64,000 nt of DNA from Otariodibacter oris (GTDB taxonomy: Bacteria; Pseudomonadota; Gammaproteobacteria; Enterobacterales; Pasteurellaceae), in assembly GCF_009684715.1 (NCBI RefSeq), contig NZ_CP016604.1, positions 1,955,125-2,019,124 of the forward strand. The letters run 5' to 3'. The position numbers and the translations under genes were made by a program. The notes beneath the pieces are model-generated. The model was given only the letters and a program-made list of their open reading frames with translations. It searched no databases and was not told where the DNA came from. Position 1 is the stretch's first letter; each line of letters opens with the position of its first letter. Of the stretch, positions 42,801-51,756 are shown one piece after another.

Positions 42801-43814
42801 ATGGATAAATTAGCATATTTATTAGGGAAACCTGAACAAACCGGGAAATTAAAAGCAGAATTTTCAGATTTTATTGTTAAAGAAGAATTAGGTTATCCTT
42901 TAACAGGAGAGGGGGAATTTGTTGCGGTTAAAATTCGTAAAACCAACGCAAACACACTCTTTGTAGGTGAAAAATTAGCAGAATTTGTCGGCATTTCTGC
43001 AAAAAATATGAGTTATGCTGGGCTTAAAGATCGTCATGCTGTGACTGAACAATGGTTTTGTTTGCATTTAGCAGGTAAAGAAACGCCTAATTTTGATAAA
43101 TTCCAATTAGAAGGAGTTGAAGTTGTTGAGGTGACTCGCCACAATCGCAAAATCAGAGTAGGCAGTTTATTAGGTAATCATTTTGAGATATTACTAAGAG
43201 ATGTAAAACAAACGGATGATATGACCACTCGTTTAACGCAATTACAAGCGGTGGGATTCCCTAATTATTTTACTGAACAACGCTTTGGACGAGATGGTAA
43301 CAATCTAACCCAAGCTCAACGATGGGCAAGCGGTGAGATTAAAGTCAAAGATCGCAAAAAACGCGGTTTTTATCTCTCTGCCGCACGAAGCGAAATATTT
43401 AATCGAGTGGTCTCTGAGCGTATTTCCGCAGAACTGATCAATCAAGTCACTGAACACGATATTATGCAGTTAGCGGGAACAAATAGTTGGTTTGTTGCCC
43501 AAAATGAAGAATTATCTGATCTCAACAAGCGGTTAGATTCTGGAGATATTTTACTTACTGCACCATTAGTTGGGGAAGATACATCGACTCAAGTGGTATC
43601 TTATTTAGAACAGAAAATCATTGCTGAACAGCAATTATTATTGAATTTAATGGCTCAAGAGCGGACTAATGCTACGCGTCGATCTATGCTTTGTAAGCCT
43701 CAAAATTTAACATGGCAATTTGAACAAGAAGGGTTACGTTTACATTTCTTTTTAACTTCGGGAAGCTATGCAACGGCGTTAGTCAGAGAATTAATCCAAT
43801 TAGAAGAACAATAA
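42801..43814 (+). CDS. truD: tRNA pseudouridine synthase D
   Basis: TruD, 337 residues, makes pseudouridine 13 in tRNA-Glu. [20 protein letters not shown] contains the catalytic Asp (GLKDRHAVT). [15 protein letters not shown] and the C-terminal [16 protein letters not shown] are conserved. It heads the truD-surE-yqaA-nlpD cluster. Two uptake-signal words lie inside the gene. Confidence 0.97.
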   Translation: MDKLAYLLGKPEQTGKLKAEFSDFIVKEELGYPLTGEGEFVAVKIRKTNANTLFVGEKLAEFVGISAKNMSYAGLKDRHAVTEQWFCLHLAGKETPNFDKFQLEGVEVVEVTRHNRKIRVGSLLGNHFEILLRDVKQTDDMTTRLTQLQAVGFPNYFTEQRFGRDGNNLTQAQRWASGEIKVKDRKKRGFYLSAARSEIFNRVVSERISAELINQVTEHDIMQLAGTNSWFVAQNEELSDLNKRLDSGDILLTAPLVGEDTSTQVVSYLEQKIIAEQQLLLNLMAQERTNATRRSMLCKPQNLTWQFEQEGLRLHFFLTSGSYATALVRELIQLEEQ

Positions 43815-43830
43815 TTTTTAAGGACAAAAA

Positions 43831-44595
43831 ATGAATATTTTATTAAGTAACGATGATGGCATTCATGCCACAGGCATTCAAGTTTTAGCAAAAACATTAC
43901 GTGATGCAGGTCACAGCGTGACTATTGTCGCACCAGATAGAAATAGAAGTGCGGCATCGAGCTGTCTTACCTTAGTGGAGCCGTTACGAGCTCATAAGTT
44001 TGAGAATGGTGATTATGCCATCATTGCAGGTACACCTGCCGATTGCGTACATTTAGCATTAAATGGCTTATTAGACACTAAATTTGATTTAGTTGTATCG
44101 GGTATCAATCATGGCTCTAATTTAGGCGATGACGTAATCTATTCAGGTACAGTTGCAGCCGCATTAGAAGGTCGCCACTTACCTCTGCCATCTATTGCTG
44201 TTTCTTTAACAGGGAAACACGGTTCAAACTTCCTTTCAGGAGAAAGTCATTTTGATACTGCAGCTAAAATAGTTTTAGACCTATTACCTAAACTCAATGC
44301 TGGCTGTGTTGCAACAAATCAAGTACTAAATATTAATGTCCCTAATTTACCTTATGATCAATTACAAGGATTACTCAGTACTCGTTTAGGAGAACGCTCA
44401 GCTGCTGCAGAAATTATAAAAGAACAAGATCCGAGAGGTGCAAGCATCTATTGGATTGGTGCAAGTGGTAAGCCTATTGATGAAAAAGAAGGGACAGACT
44501 TTTATGCAATAAACCATAATTATGTTTCTATTACTCCGATTCATGCTGATATGACTGCTCATCAATCTATTGAAACACTGAAAGGTATTCTATAA
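43831..44595 (+). CDS. surE: 5'/3'-nucleotidase SurE
   Basis: SurE, 254 residues, a metal-dependent phosphatase on nucleoside monophosphates. The N-terminal [19 protein letters not shown] with the metal-binding Asp pair, [14 protein letters not shown] and [23 protein letters not shown] are diagnostic. It directly abuts yqaA (stop and start adjacent). Confidence 0.97.
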   Translation: MNILLSNDDGIHATGIQVLAKTLRDAGHSVTIVAPDRNRSAASSCLTLVEPLRAHKFENGDYAIIAGTPADCVHLALNGLLDTKFDLVVSGINHGSNLGDDVIYSGTVAAALEGRHLPLPSIAVSLTGKHGSNFLSGESHFDTAAKIVLDLLPKLNAGCVATNQVLNINVPNLPYDQLQGLLSTRLGERSAAAEIIKEQDPRGASIYWIGASGKPIDEKEGTDFYAINHNYVSITPIHADMTAHQSIETLKGIL

Positions 44596-45180
44596 ATGCA
44601 GATCTTTGGTCCAATTTATGACAAAACAATGAGATGGTCTAAGCATAAATTTGCGACATATTGGCTAATGTTAGTAAGTTTCATTGAGGCTATATTTTTT
44701 CCTATCCCACCCGACGTGATGTTAATCCCGATGTCGATGAGTAAACCTAAAATGGCGGTTCGTTATGCGGTGTATACAACTATTGCTTCCGCAATCGGCG
44801 GTATAATTGGCTACACATTGGGATACTTTGCATTTGATTGGATCAAAGGTTTTATTGTAGATTGGGGAATGCAAGCTAATTTTGACCGTATGGTAGTGTG
44901 GTTTGAAACTTGGGGAATTGCCGTAATTTTTTTAGCGGGATTTTCTCCTATTCCCTATAAAATATTTACAATCTGTGCAGGTGTAATGCAAATGGCATTT
45001 TTCCCTTTTGTGATTACGTCTGCAATTTCTCGTTTTGCTCGGTTCATTATTGTGGCAAAATTATCTGCATGGGGCGGAGAAAAATACGCTGAGAAAATTC
45101 ACCGTTCTATTGAAGTCATTGGTTGGGGAAGTGTGGTTCTTGCTGCAATTGCCTATATGCTTTACACATTCTTAAAATAA
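44596..45180 (+). CDS. yqaA: YqaA-type DedA/SNARE-associated membrane protein
   Basis: A 194-residue inner-membrane protein of the DedA superfamily. Conserved parts are FIEAIFFPIPPDVMLIPMS, a glycine-rich IGGIIGYTLGYFAF segment and the charged FLAGFSPIPYKIFTICAG re-entrant loop. Related proteins act in membrane lipid handling. It starts immediately after the surE stop, which suggests coupling. In E. coli this position after surE holds pcm, which is absent here. Confidence 0.9.
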   Translation: MQIFGPIYDKTMRWSKHKFATYWLMLVSFIEAIFFPIPPDVMLIPMSMSKPKMAVRYAVYTTIASAIGGIIGYTLGYFAFDWIKGFIVDWGMQANFDRMVVWFETWGIAVIFLAGFSPIPYKIFTICAGVMQMAFFPFVITSAISRFARFIIVAKLSAWGGEKYAEKIHRSIEVIGWGSVVLAAIAYMLYTFLK

Positions 45181-45194
45181 AAGGAATCTCTAAT

Positions 45195-45725
45195 ATGAAA
45201 AAATCTTTTTTACTACTTCCTATTGTTTCAATGGTGCTTGTTGCTTGTACTACAAATTCTAGCTCAGAATCATCTTCTGCAGAAGTCACTGACGCAAACA
45301 TACCAGCATGGCAAACGGAAGTTCAACCTACAGAAATGCCAAGCAGTATGAATCAACCAGTCTATACTCCACAACCTTATTCTCAAAATCAAACTGTTCC
45401 GCAACCGAGTTATGGATACGACCAACCATCGGCACCGGCCCCACAACAAAGTTACGGTAACCAAACGACAACACCAACAAACTATTCATATAACCAAACA
45501 GAATCTATTGGTAATTGCCAAGTCTCAAGAGATGCAAATAATGCCCCAATTTATTCTCAAATCACAAAAGGTTGTTACACTGGAAGTACTTATACTGTAG
45601 GAAAAAGTGATACGCTATTCTTAATTTCATATCTTGCAGGTAAAACACCTAATGAAATTGCAATTTTGAACAATCTTACTCAACCTTACCAATTGAGAGT
45701 AGGGCAGGTACTTCGTTTACAATAA
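45195..45725 (+). CDS. NlpD-like LysM lipoprotein lacking the peptidase-like domain
   Basis: A 176-residue lipoprotein. The start at 45195 gives signal peptide and lipobox LVAC (Cys18) and has AAGGA upstream. The middle is rich in proline, glutamine and tyrosine. The LysM domain occupies about 132-176 and ends the protein. WQTEVQPTEMPSSM and NAPIYSQITKGCY match nlpD immediately downstream at corresponding places, so this is a tandem paralogue that stops where nlpD continues into its LytM-like domain. Two cysteines (108, 127) absent from its paralogue could form a disulfide. LysM implies peptidoglycan binding. Confidence 0.85.
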   Translation: MKKSFLLLPIVSMVLVACTTNSSSESSSAEVTDANIPAWQTEVQPTEMPSSMNQPVYTPQPYSQNQTVPQPSYGYDQPSAPAPQQSYGNQTTTPTNYSYNQTESIGNCQVSRDANNAPIYSQITKGCYTGSTYTVGKSDTLFLISYLAGKTPNEIAILNNLTQPYQLRVGQVLRLQ

Positions 45726-45788
45726 TTAAAGTAGAAGAAAATGGAAGTAGAAATAACTCTACTTTCATTTTTCACTAAAGGAAATTCT

Positions 45789-47006
45789 ATGCAAAAATTT
45801 TTATTCGTGCCTCTTACAGCGCTAATTTTAGCCGCATGTAGTTCTAATCCACCAGCACCTGTTATTGATGCAAATGGCACGCTAAATTCTGGACCGATGA
45901 GAACTGTACCAGATGCCAATTCTGGCTGGCAAACTGATGTACAAAATACACCAATGCCAAGCTCAATGACTCAAACTTATCCAGTACCTGCGCCGCAACC
46001 AACTTATCAGGCACCACCTCAACCACTCTCAACAAGTCAGCCAATGAGTGTACCTCAGCCTATACCGACGACACCAGTTGCTATACCACAACCAGTATCA
46101 ACACAACCAATGGCTACAACTAAGCCAGCAGTATCACAAGATTTCACAATCCCTCGTGATGAAAAAAATGCGCCAATCTATAGTCAAATCGATAAAGGAT
46201 TTTATAACGGTGATACTTATACGGTAAGAAAAGGTGATACGATTTTCCTCGTAGCATACATTGCAGGTAAGGATGTAAAAGAAGTCGCCGCACTTAATAA
46301 TATTCAAGAACCTTATCCATTACAGATAGGACAAGTACTTAAACTGGGTAATTCAACCCCTGTATCTGGACCAACAGCCCCTGTTACTCAAACAGCACAA
46401 AAAGTTCCTCAACCTGCTGTTGTTGAACCTGTGCAACCACAAGTCACCTACACTCAAGCACCTAATGGTACAGCGTATGGTTCAGATGGTACAGTAACGG
46501 GACCGATTAAGGCCGGTACCGCTTCTTCTAGACCACCTGTTAACAATACACCAACAATTACTGCAACTACAGCTACTGTTCCAGCAAGTACAGCATCCAC
46601 AACAAAAGATACAAATACACCGGCTCCATCTTCCTCAATTAGATGGCAGTGGCCAACTCAAGGACGCATCATTTCTGGATTTTCTTCAGCTGAAGGTGGT
46701 AATAAAGGTATTGATATTGCAGGGACAAAAGGTCAAGCAGTTAAAGCAGCTGCGGCAGGTAAAGTAGTTTATGCAGGCAATGCCTTACAGGGTTATGGTA
46801 ACTTAATTATTATTAAGCATAATGATAATTTCTTAAGTGCATATGCCCATAATGATAGTATCAAAGTTGATGAACAAGATAATGTAAAAGCGGGTGAAAC
46901 CATTGCTACTCTTGGTAACACTGGTACAAATACCAACAAATTACATTTCGAAATTCGTTATCTTGGTAAATCTGTTGATCCAACACGTTACTTACCAAAA
47001 CGTTAA
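45789..47006 (+). CDS. nlpD: NlpD/LppB murein-associated lipoprotein (LysM plus degenerate LytM domain)
   Basis: A 405-residue lipoprotein. The start at 45789 has AAAGGA upstream; lipobox LAAC gives Cys17. LysM lies at 144-187, followed by a Pro/Thr/Ala-rich linker and an M23/LytM-like domain at 286-405. In the first metal-binding motif the His is replaced (NKGID, Asn305), as in E. coli NlpD, so it is probably not a peptidase but an activator of the amidase AmiC during cell separation. It follows its shorter paralogue by 63 bases. No rpoS gene follows, as expected for Pasteurellaceae. Confidence 0.93.
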   Translation: MQKFLFVPLTALILAACSSNPPAPVIDANGTLNSGPMRTVPDANSGWQTDVQNTPMPSSMTQTYPVPAPQPTYQAPPQPLSTSQPMSVPQPIPTTPVAIPQPVSTQPMATTKPAVSQDFTIPRDEKNAPIYSQIDKGFYNGDTYTVRKGDTIFLVAYIAGKDVKEVAALNNIQEPYPLQIGQVLKLGNSTPVSGPTAPVTQTAQKVPQPAVVEPVQPQVTYTQAPNGTAYGSDGTVTGPIKAGTASSRPPVNNTPTITATTATVPASTASTTKDTNTPAPSSSIRWQWPTQGRIISGFSSAEGGNKGIDIAGTKGQAVKAAAAGKVVYAGNALQGYGNLIIIKHNDNFLSAYAHNDSIKVDEQDNVKAGETIATLGNTGTNTNKLHFEIRYLGKSVDPTRYLPKR

Positions 47007-47040
47007 TGCTGAATTGATTTGGTAAAATAACCATATAATC

Positions 47041-47069
47041 TAACCGCTTGTAGTAATCACAAGCGGTTA
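47041..47069 (+). terminator. Inverted uptake-signal terminator after nlpD
   Basis: TAACCGCTTGT (47041-47051) and ACAAGCGGTTA (47059-47069) form an 11-bp perfect stem with a 7-base loop, followed by TTTTG. Both arms are uptake-signal words. An almost identical copy lies at 48367-48395. Confidence 0.8.
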
Positions 47070-47129
47070 TTTTGTATAAAAGTTATTATAAAATAACCAA
47101 AATTTATTCTTCTTTATTAAGGAATTGCC

Positions 47130-48353
47130 ATGATTTTCAAAAAATATGTGTTAGGAATAATACATTTATTAGGCTTTACTACTTCGATAATGGCTACAGA
47201 ACTTGAAGATACTCTTAAACTTGCAGAGCAAGGAAATGCAGAAGCTCAATTGGCTCTTGGAAATAGTTATTATTGGGGTGAAGGTATAAAAAAAGATCAT
47301 GTAAAAGCTTTTGAATGGTACCAAAAAGCTGCTAAGCAAGAGCTTAAAGAGGCTCAATTCAATCTTGGAGTAATGTATGACAAAGGAGAGGGTGTTAAAC
47401 AAGATAAGAAAAAAGCATTCGAGTTCTATCAAAAAGCAGCTAAACAAGGATACATAACAGCTTATTTCAATCTTGGAGTAATGTATGACAAAGGAGAGAG
47501 TGTTGCACAAGATAAGAAAAAAGCGGCAGAATGGTATAAAAAAGCCGCAGAGCAGGGATATGTAGATGCTCAATACAATCTTGGTTGGATGTATGACAAT
47601 GGTGAGGGGATCGAACAGGATAAGGAAAAAGCATTTAATTGGTACAAAAAAGCGGCTGAACAAGGAGATTTAAAGTCTCAATTTACACTTGGGTTAAAAT
47701 ACGATGACGGAGAGGGTGTCATACAAAATAAGGAAAAAGCAGCTGAATGGTATCAAAAAGCTGCAGAGCAAGGATATGTAGATGCTCAATATAATCTTGG
47801 CTGGATGTATGATGATGGGGAAGGAGTTGAACAGGATAAGAAAAAAGCAGCCGAATGGTACGAAAAAGCTGCAGAGCAAGGATATGCGCATGCTCAACTT
47901 AATCTTGCGGTAATATATGATAGAGGCGAAGGTATAAAACAGGATAAAGAAAAAGCATTCAACTGGTACCATAAAGTTGCTGAACAAGGAGATGTCAATG
48001 CTCAACGTAAGATTGGAATAATGTATTCTAGTGGAGAAGGAGTTAAGCAGAATAAGAAAAAAGCGGCAGAGTGGTATCAAAAAGCGGCTGAACAAGGAGA
48101 TGTTGATGCTCAATTCAGGCTTGGTACAATGTATCAAGTTGGAGATGGAATAAAGCAAAATAAGAAAAAAGCACTCGAATGGTATCAAAAAGCCGCTGAT
48201 CAGAATCTTAAAGAAGCTCAATTTATAATTGGAGTAACATATTACATTGGAGAGGATATCAAGCAAAATACCCAAAAGGGTAAAGAATATATTTCTCTCG
48301 CTTGCCAAAATGGATTGGTACAGGCTTGTGATATGATGGAAAAATTAAAATAA
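47130..48353 (+). CDS. Exported Sel1-repeat protein
   Basis: A 407-residue protein with a signal peptide (about 1-22, ending near SIMA) and ten 36-residue Sel1 repeats (residues 36-395), each with the AQ-LG-MY-GEGV-QD-KKA--WY-KAA-QG pattern. Such solenoids usually bind other proteins; in related bacteria they act in envelope or host interaction. The function here is unknown. Several repeats are nearly identical (units 4 and 6 share YVDAQYNLGWMYD), which suggests recent duplication within the gene. It stands alone between matching terminators at 47041 and 48367. Confidence 0.88.
   Translation: MIFKKYVLGIIHLLGFTTSIMATELEDTLKLAEQGNAEAQLALGNSYYWGEGIKKDHVKAFEWYQKAAKQELKEAQFNLGVMYDKGEGVKQDKKKAFEFYQKAAKQGYITAYFNLGVMYDKGESVAQDKKKAAEWYKKAAEQGYVDAQYNLGWMYDNGEGIEQDKEKAFNWYKKAAEQGDLKSQFTLGLKYDDGEGVIQNKEKAAEWYQKAAEQGYVDAQYNLGWMYDDGEGVEQDKKKAAEWYEKAAEQGYAHAQLNLAVIYDRGEGIKQDKEKAFNWYHKVAEQGDVNAQRKIGIMYSSGEGVKQNKKKAAEWYQKAAEQGDVDAQFRLGTMYQVGDGIKQNKKKALEWYQKAADQNLKEAQFIIGVTYYIGEDIKQNTQKGKEYISLACQNGLVQACDMMEKLK
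47235..48314 (+). repeat. 108-bp Sel1-coding repeats, 10 units
   Basis: Ten consecutive 36-codon units without insertions. DNA identity is highest between units 4 and 6 and across the conserved AAAAAGC(A/G)GC(A/T)GA stretch in most units. Confidence 0.85.
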
Positions 48354-48366
48354 TAATTCAATAATC

Positions 48367-48395
48367 TAGCCGCTTGTAACAATCACAAGCGGTTA
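48367..48395 (+). terminator. Inverted uptake-signal terminator after the Sel1 gene
   Basis: TAGCCGCTTGT and ACAAGCGGTTA form a stem with one G-U pair and the same 7-base loop length and downstream TTTTGTATAA as the element at 47041-47069. It ends the Sel1 gene just before tag. Confidence 0.8.
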
Positions 48396-48418
48396 TTTTG
48401 TATAAGGAATTTGTAAAA

Positions 48419-48985
48419 ATGCAGACTCGTTGCCAGTGGGTATCATCTCAACCCATTTATATAGATTATCACGATCATGAATGGGGAAAACCAGAATATG
48501 ATAGTCAAAAGCTGTTTGAAAAACTGTGTTTAGAAGGACAACAAGCAGGGCTATCTTGGATCACTGTGTTACAAAAACGAGAAAATTATCGCCAAGCATT
48601 TCATGAGTTTGATCCCGCAAAAATTGTGATGATGACAGATTCAGATATAGATAATCTAATGGAAAATAAAGGTTTAATACGCCACCGCTTAAAACTCAAT
48701 GCCATAATAAAAAATGCGAAAGCCTATTTAACCATGCAACAAAACGGCGAAGATTTTAGCCAATTTATTTGGTCTTTTGTTGACCATAACCCCATAATTA
48801 ATGATGTGCCTGATGCGACTACAGTTCCAACCAAAACTGCTATTTCATCAGCAATGTCTAAGGCACTAAAAAAACGAGGTTTTGTGTTTGTTGGCGAGAC
48901 GATTTGTTATGCATTTATGCAATCGATGGGATTAGTTGATGATCATCTTAATGATTGTTTCTGTAAGACACAAATCAATAGGTAA
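48419..48985 (+). CDS. tag: DNA-3-methyladenine glycosylase I
   Basis: Tag, 188 residues, removes 3-methyladenine from alkylated DNA. The start at 48419 (MQTRCQWVSSQP) matches family N-termini. The zinc site is visible as Cys5, the His of YHDHEWG, and the C-terminal SMGLVDDHLNDCF. QQAGLSWITVLQKRENYRQAF is the conserved helix-hairpin region. The next gene starts 4 bases after its stop. Confidence 0.96.
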   Translation: MQTRCQWVSSQPIYIDYHDHEWGKPEYDSQKLFEKLCLEGQQAGLSWITVLQKRENYRQAFHEFDPAKIVMMTDSDIDNLMENKGLIRHRLKLNAIIKNAKAYLTMQQNGEDFSQFIWSFVDHNPIINDVPDATTVPTKTAISSAMSKALKKRGFVFVGETICYAFMQSMGLVDDHLNDCFCKTQINR

Positions 48986-48989
48986 AATA

Positions 48990-49724
48990 ATGAATAAAAC
49001 TGACCGCTTGGAGATTATATTTGCTCATTATGATGAGCCTGTTCCTGATGAATTTTTGAATTATGCAAAACCGATTCAGCCCAATCCATCAGAAAAGCAG
49101 ATAAAGAAATGGAAAAGTCGTCGAGTGGCTCATTTCATTTTGTATCAATTATTTAAAAAATATCAGTTGGATACAAAATTGTTAGATCAAATCCATCGTA
49201 CACCAAGTGATCGCCCTTATATTTTACATCCTCAGATTGATTTCAATATTAGCCATTCAGGTGATTGGGTGGCGGTGATTTTCCGTTACGCTACGCCACA
49301 AAAAGTAGTAGGCATTGATATTGAACATCCGCAAAAAATTAGACGTTATAATGAGTTATTGCATTACTATGCATCACAGCAAGAGATAGATGAAATTCAT
49401 ACCCCAACCATTTTGTCTCAGTTAACAGACCTTACCGATCGTTTTTATTTGAGTTGGTGCTTAAGGGAGGCAATCCTTAAATCACAAGGGGTAGGAATTG
49501 TGAAATTATCTGAAGTAAAACATTCACTTAGCCAACAAAAAATTGCATCTCAACATTGCCCTAAAGGGTATTTATATTTTTATCATCAGTTGCCTTTTTA
49601 CTTGGCTTATTTCATTGAACAGTCAGAAACTATGTTATCATTACCCGAGATATTTCAATGGAAAGATGGCTCATTCCATCCAATAACTATAATTACCCCT
49701 ATCACTTATCAAGTAAATCATTAA
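48990..49724 (+). CDS. 4'-phosphopantetheinyl transferase superfamily protein (Sfp type)
   Basis: A 244-residue Sfp-type transferase that would attach phosphopantetheine from CoA to carrier proteins. The start at 48990 follows tag by 4 bases. Motifs: TPSDRPYI, FNISHSGDWVAV, the metal-binding VGIDIEHP and YLSWCLREAILKSQGVGI, where the usual Lys of WxxKEA is Arg. No carrier-protein synthase gene is in the window, so the target is unknown. It overlaps nothing and psiE follows 2 bases on. Confidence 0.88.
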   Translation: MNKTDRLEIIFAHYDEPVPDEFLNYAKPIQPNPSEKQIKKWKSRRVAHFILYQLFKKYQLDTKLLDQIHRTPSDRPYILHPQIDFNISHSGDWVAVIFRYATPQKVVGIDIEHPQKIRRYNELLHYYASQQEIDEIHTPTILSQLTDLTDRFYLSWCLREAILKSQGVGIVKLSEVKHSLSQQKIASQHCPKGYLYFYHQLPFYLAYFIEQSETMLSLPEIFQWKDGSFHPITIITPITYQVNH

Positions 49725-49726
49725 TT

Positions 49727-50146
49727 ATGTCAAAATTAAATTTAGAAGGTAGGCATTCAATCTTTGGAAAACTAGTTTCTGAAGGGTTTCAGTGGCTATT
49801 AAATATTTCCTTATTGGTCGTTGGTCTTCTTCTTGCTTATGCCTTATTTTATGAAGCTTATTCATTAATAGAAATATTGATTAATCCTAATGAGAAATTT
49901 CAAATTGTTGAAAAAATCGTGATTTTCTTCCTCTATTTTGAATTTCTTGCACTTATCGTGCAATATTTTAAGTATAACTACCATTTTCCGTTACGCTATT
50001 TTTTGTATATCGGTATTACGGCAATGGTGCGTCTAATTATTGTCGATCACTCTAGTGCGATTAATACGCTATTATTTGCTGTCGCAATTTTAGTGATGAT
50101 TATCGCACTCTATGTTGTGCATACCGATCGCTTACACAAAAGCTAA
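49727..50146 (+). CDS. psiE: PsiE-family phosphate-starvation-inducible membrane protein
   Basis: A 139-residue inner-membrane protein with four hydrophobic helices. FQWLLNISLLVVGLLLAYAL, FFLYFEFLALIVQYFKYNYHFPLRYFLYIGITAMVRL-type residues and the charged LIIVDHSS segment match PsiE. The start at 49727 (MSKLNLEGRHS) is just past the transferase gene. The function of the family is unknown. Confidence 0.88.
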   Translation: MSKLNLEGRHSIFGKLVSEGFQWLLNISLLVVGLLLAYALFYEAYSLIEILINPNEKFQIVEKIVIFFLYFEFLALIVQYFKYNYHFPLRYFLYIGITAMVRLIIVDHSSAINTLLFAVAILVMIIALYVVHTDRLHKS

Positions 50147-50158
50147 AGAGAGGTTAAT

Positions 50159-50782
50159 ATGAGTAAAATTCATCAATTTTCCCAAAAAGATTTAGAGATC
50201 ATTCGTGAAGAAGTCGTTTATAAAGGGCATTTTGAACTTAAAAAAATATTTTTCCGCCATAAATTATTTTCTGGCGGCATGAGTGGTGAAGTACTTCGAG
50301 AGCTGATGATTAAAGGGGCTGCCTCGGCAGTCATTGCTTATGATCCCGTTAAAGATAATGTCATCTTAGTCGAGCAAGTACGCATTGGCGCTTATGATCC
50401 TAACAGTTCAAATTCACCGTGGTTGGTTGAATTAATTGCGGGTATGATTGATACCGATGAATCTCCAGAAGAAGTGGCGATTCGTGAGAGTAAAGAAGAA
50501 GCAGGAATCACTATCAGCAATCTAGAACACGCAGTCAGTATTTGGGATAGCCCCGGTGGTGCAGTTGAGCGTTTGCATCTTTTCCTTGGCTTAGTCGATA
50601 GCACTGAAGTGGGTGGTATTCACGGTTTAAAAGAAGAAAACGAGGATATTTTAGTCCACGTTGTCAGCCGTGAACAAGCGTATCAATGGGTGGAAGAAGG
50701 TAAAATTGATAATGTGATTGCAGTAGTTGGTCTCCAATGGTTACAACTGCATTATCATAAATATATCCAGAAAAAAGGCTAA
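50159..50782 (+). CDS. nudF: ADP-ribose pyrophosphatase
   Basis: Nudix hydrolase of 207 residues with the box GMIDTDESPEEVAIRESKEE, followed by AGI, fitting the GX5EX7REUXEEXGU pattern. The preceding ELIAG and the following SPGGAVERLHLFLG match the ADP-ribose pyrophosphatase (NudF/YqiE) group. It ends the tag-transferase-psiE-nudF run. Confidence 0.94.
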   Translation: MSKIHQFSQKDLEIIREEVVYKGHFELKKIFFRHKLFSGGMSGEVLRELMIKGAASAVIAYDPVKDNVILVEQVRIGAYDPNSSNSPWLVELIAGMIDTDESPEEVAIRESKEEAGITISNLEHAVSIWDSPGGAVERLHLFLGLVDSTEVGGIHGLKEENEDILVHVVSREQAYQWVEEGKIDNVIAVVGLQWLQLHYHKYIQKKG

Positions 50783-50819
50783 AACAAGCGGTGAGATCTA
50801 CCGATAAAAATGCAAAAAG

Positions 50820-50857
50820 GGTGTTTTTGGGGATCAGTTCAGAAACACCTTTTTTTG
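50820..50857 (+). terminator. Terminator between nudF and the convergent dehydrogenase gene
   Basis: Stem ggtgttttt / agaaacacc with one mismatch and a 12-base loop, followed by eight T on the plus strand. Confidence 0.75.
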
Positions 50858-50876
50858 TATTATTTACATTACCCAA

Positions 50877-51692
50877 TTAACTATTTTGTCGAGCAAAACT
50901 TGCTGCCTCAGCAATTAATTCATCACTTGGGCGAACGCTAGTATAAAGCTCAAATTGCTCAACCGCTTGTAGTACGATAACTTCCGCACCAGACACCGTT
51001 TGTTTTCCTTGTGATTGTGCATAGTTGATTAATGGTGTTTCAGCAGGTAATGCCACTACATCAAATATCACGTTAGCTTGTTGAATCAATGTTTCAGGAA
51101 ATGATAGTTTGTCTGATTCAACCCCTCCCGCCATACCAATAGGTGTAACGTTAACAAGGATATCCGCTGGTGTATTATCTAGTGTTTCAATATATGAATA
51201 GCCATATAAATTTGCTAGATATTGCCCCGTCTGTTTATTGCGAGCATATACGTTAAGATTCTCAAATCCCGCATATTTAAAAGCTGCGACCACTGCTTTT
51301 GCCATACCCCCACTTCCGAAAACAACAACACTAGCGGTAGGATCTAACTGATATTTTGCAATTAATTTTTCAATCGCAATATAGTCAGTATTGTAGGCTT
51401 TTAGATAGCCATCCGTATTTACAATCGTATTGACTGATTCTATTGCTTTTGCCGACTGAGATAGTTCATCTAAAAAGGGAATACAGCTTTCCTTAAACGG
51501 CATAGACACCGCACAACCTCGAATACCTAAGGCTCTCACGCCTTTTACAGCATGTTCAATATCTTGCGTAGTGAACGCTTTATAAACGAAATTTAGCCCT
51601 AATTTTGCATATAAATAGTTATGAAAGCGTGTACCAAAATTTCCCGGTCTGCCTGATAACGACATACAAAGTTGCGTATCTTTATTAATCAT
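50877..51692 (-). CDS. Shikimate dehydrogenase-like protein (SdhL/HI0607 type)
   Basis: A 271-residue member of the shikimate dehydrogenase fold. The nucleotide site VVVFGSGGMAKAVVAAFKYAG and the catalytic NTDYIAIEKL Asp are present, and VSMPFKES replaces the usual VTxPFKE. The N-terminal substrate motif normally reading SxSxxxHN is changed to SLSGRPGNFGTRFHN (about 11-25), which marks the SDH-like subgroup known from H. influenzae rather than true AroE. Activity with shikimate is expected to be low. It lies just after the SLC13 transporter gene, a pairing kept in Haemophilus. Confidence 0.88.
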   Translation of the reverse strand: MINKDTQLCMSLSGRPGNFGTRFHNYLYAKLGLNFVYKAFTTQDIEHAVKGVRALGIRGCAVSMPFKESCIPFLDELSQSAKAIESVNTIVNTDGYLKAYNTDYIAIEKLIAKYQLDPTASVVVFGSGGMAKAVVAAFKYAGFENLNVYARNKQTGQYLANLYGYSYIETLDNTPADILVNVTPIGMAGGVESDKLSFPETLIQQANVIFDVVALPAETPLINYAQSQGKQTVSGAEVIVLQAVEQFELYTSVRPSDELIAEAASFARQNS

Positions 51693-51756
51693 ATTTTATC
51701 CTTTTATTCTCTTTCTACTTGTCGATATTATACAAATCTACGATTTAAGTGGCTAA

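Noticed and set aside
45789..47006. NlpD as an active zinc endopeptidase
   Set aside because: The first metal-binding histidine is asparagine (NKGID), as in E. coli NlpD, so hydrolytic activity is unlikely.
47169..48308. Two long open frames on the minus strand across the Sel1 gene
   Set aside because: They mirror the 108-bp Sel1 repeats, have no ribosome sites and encode repetitive Phe/Leu/Ile-rich peptides typical of antisense shadows.
47041..48395. The paired inverted repeats around the Sel1 gene as ends of an insertion sequence
   Set aside because: Each element is itself a hairpin of uptake-signal words, no transposase is between them, and no target duplication was seen.
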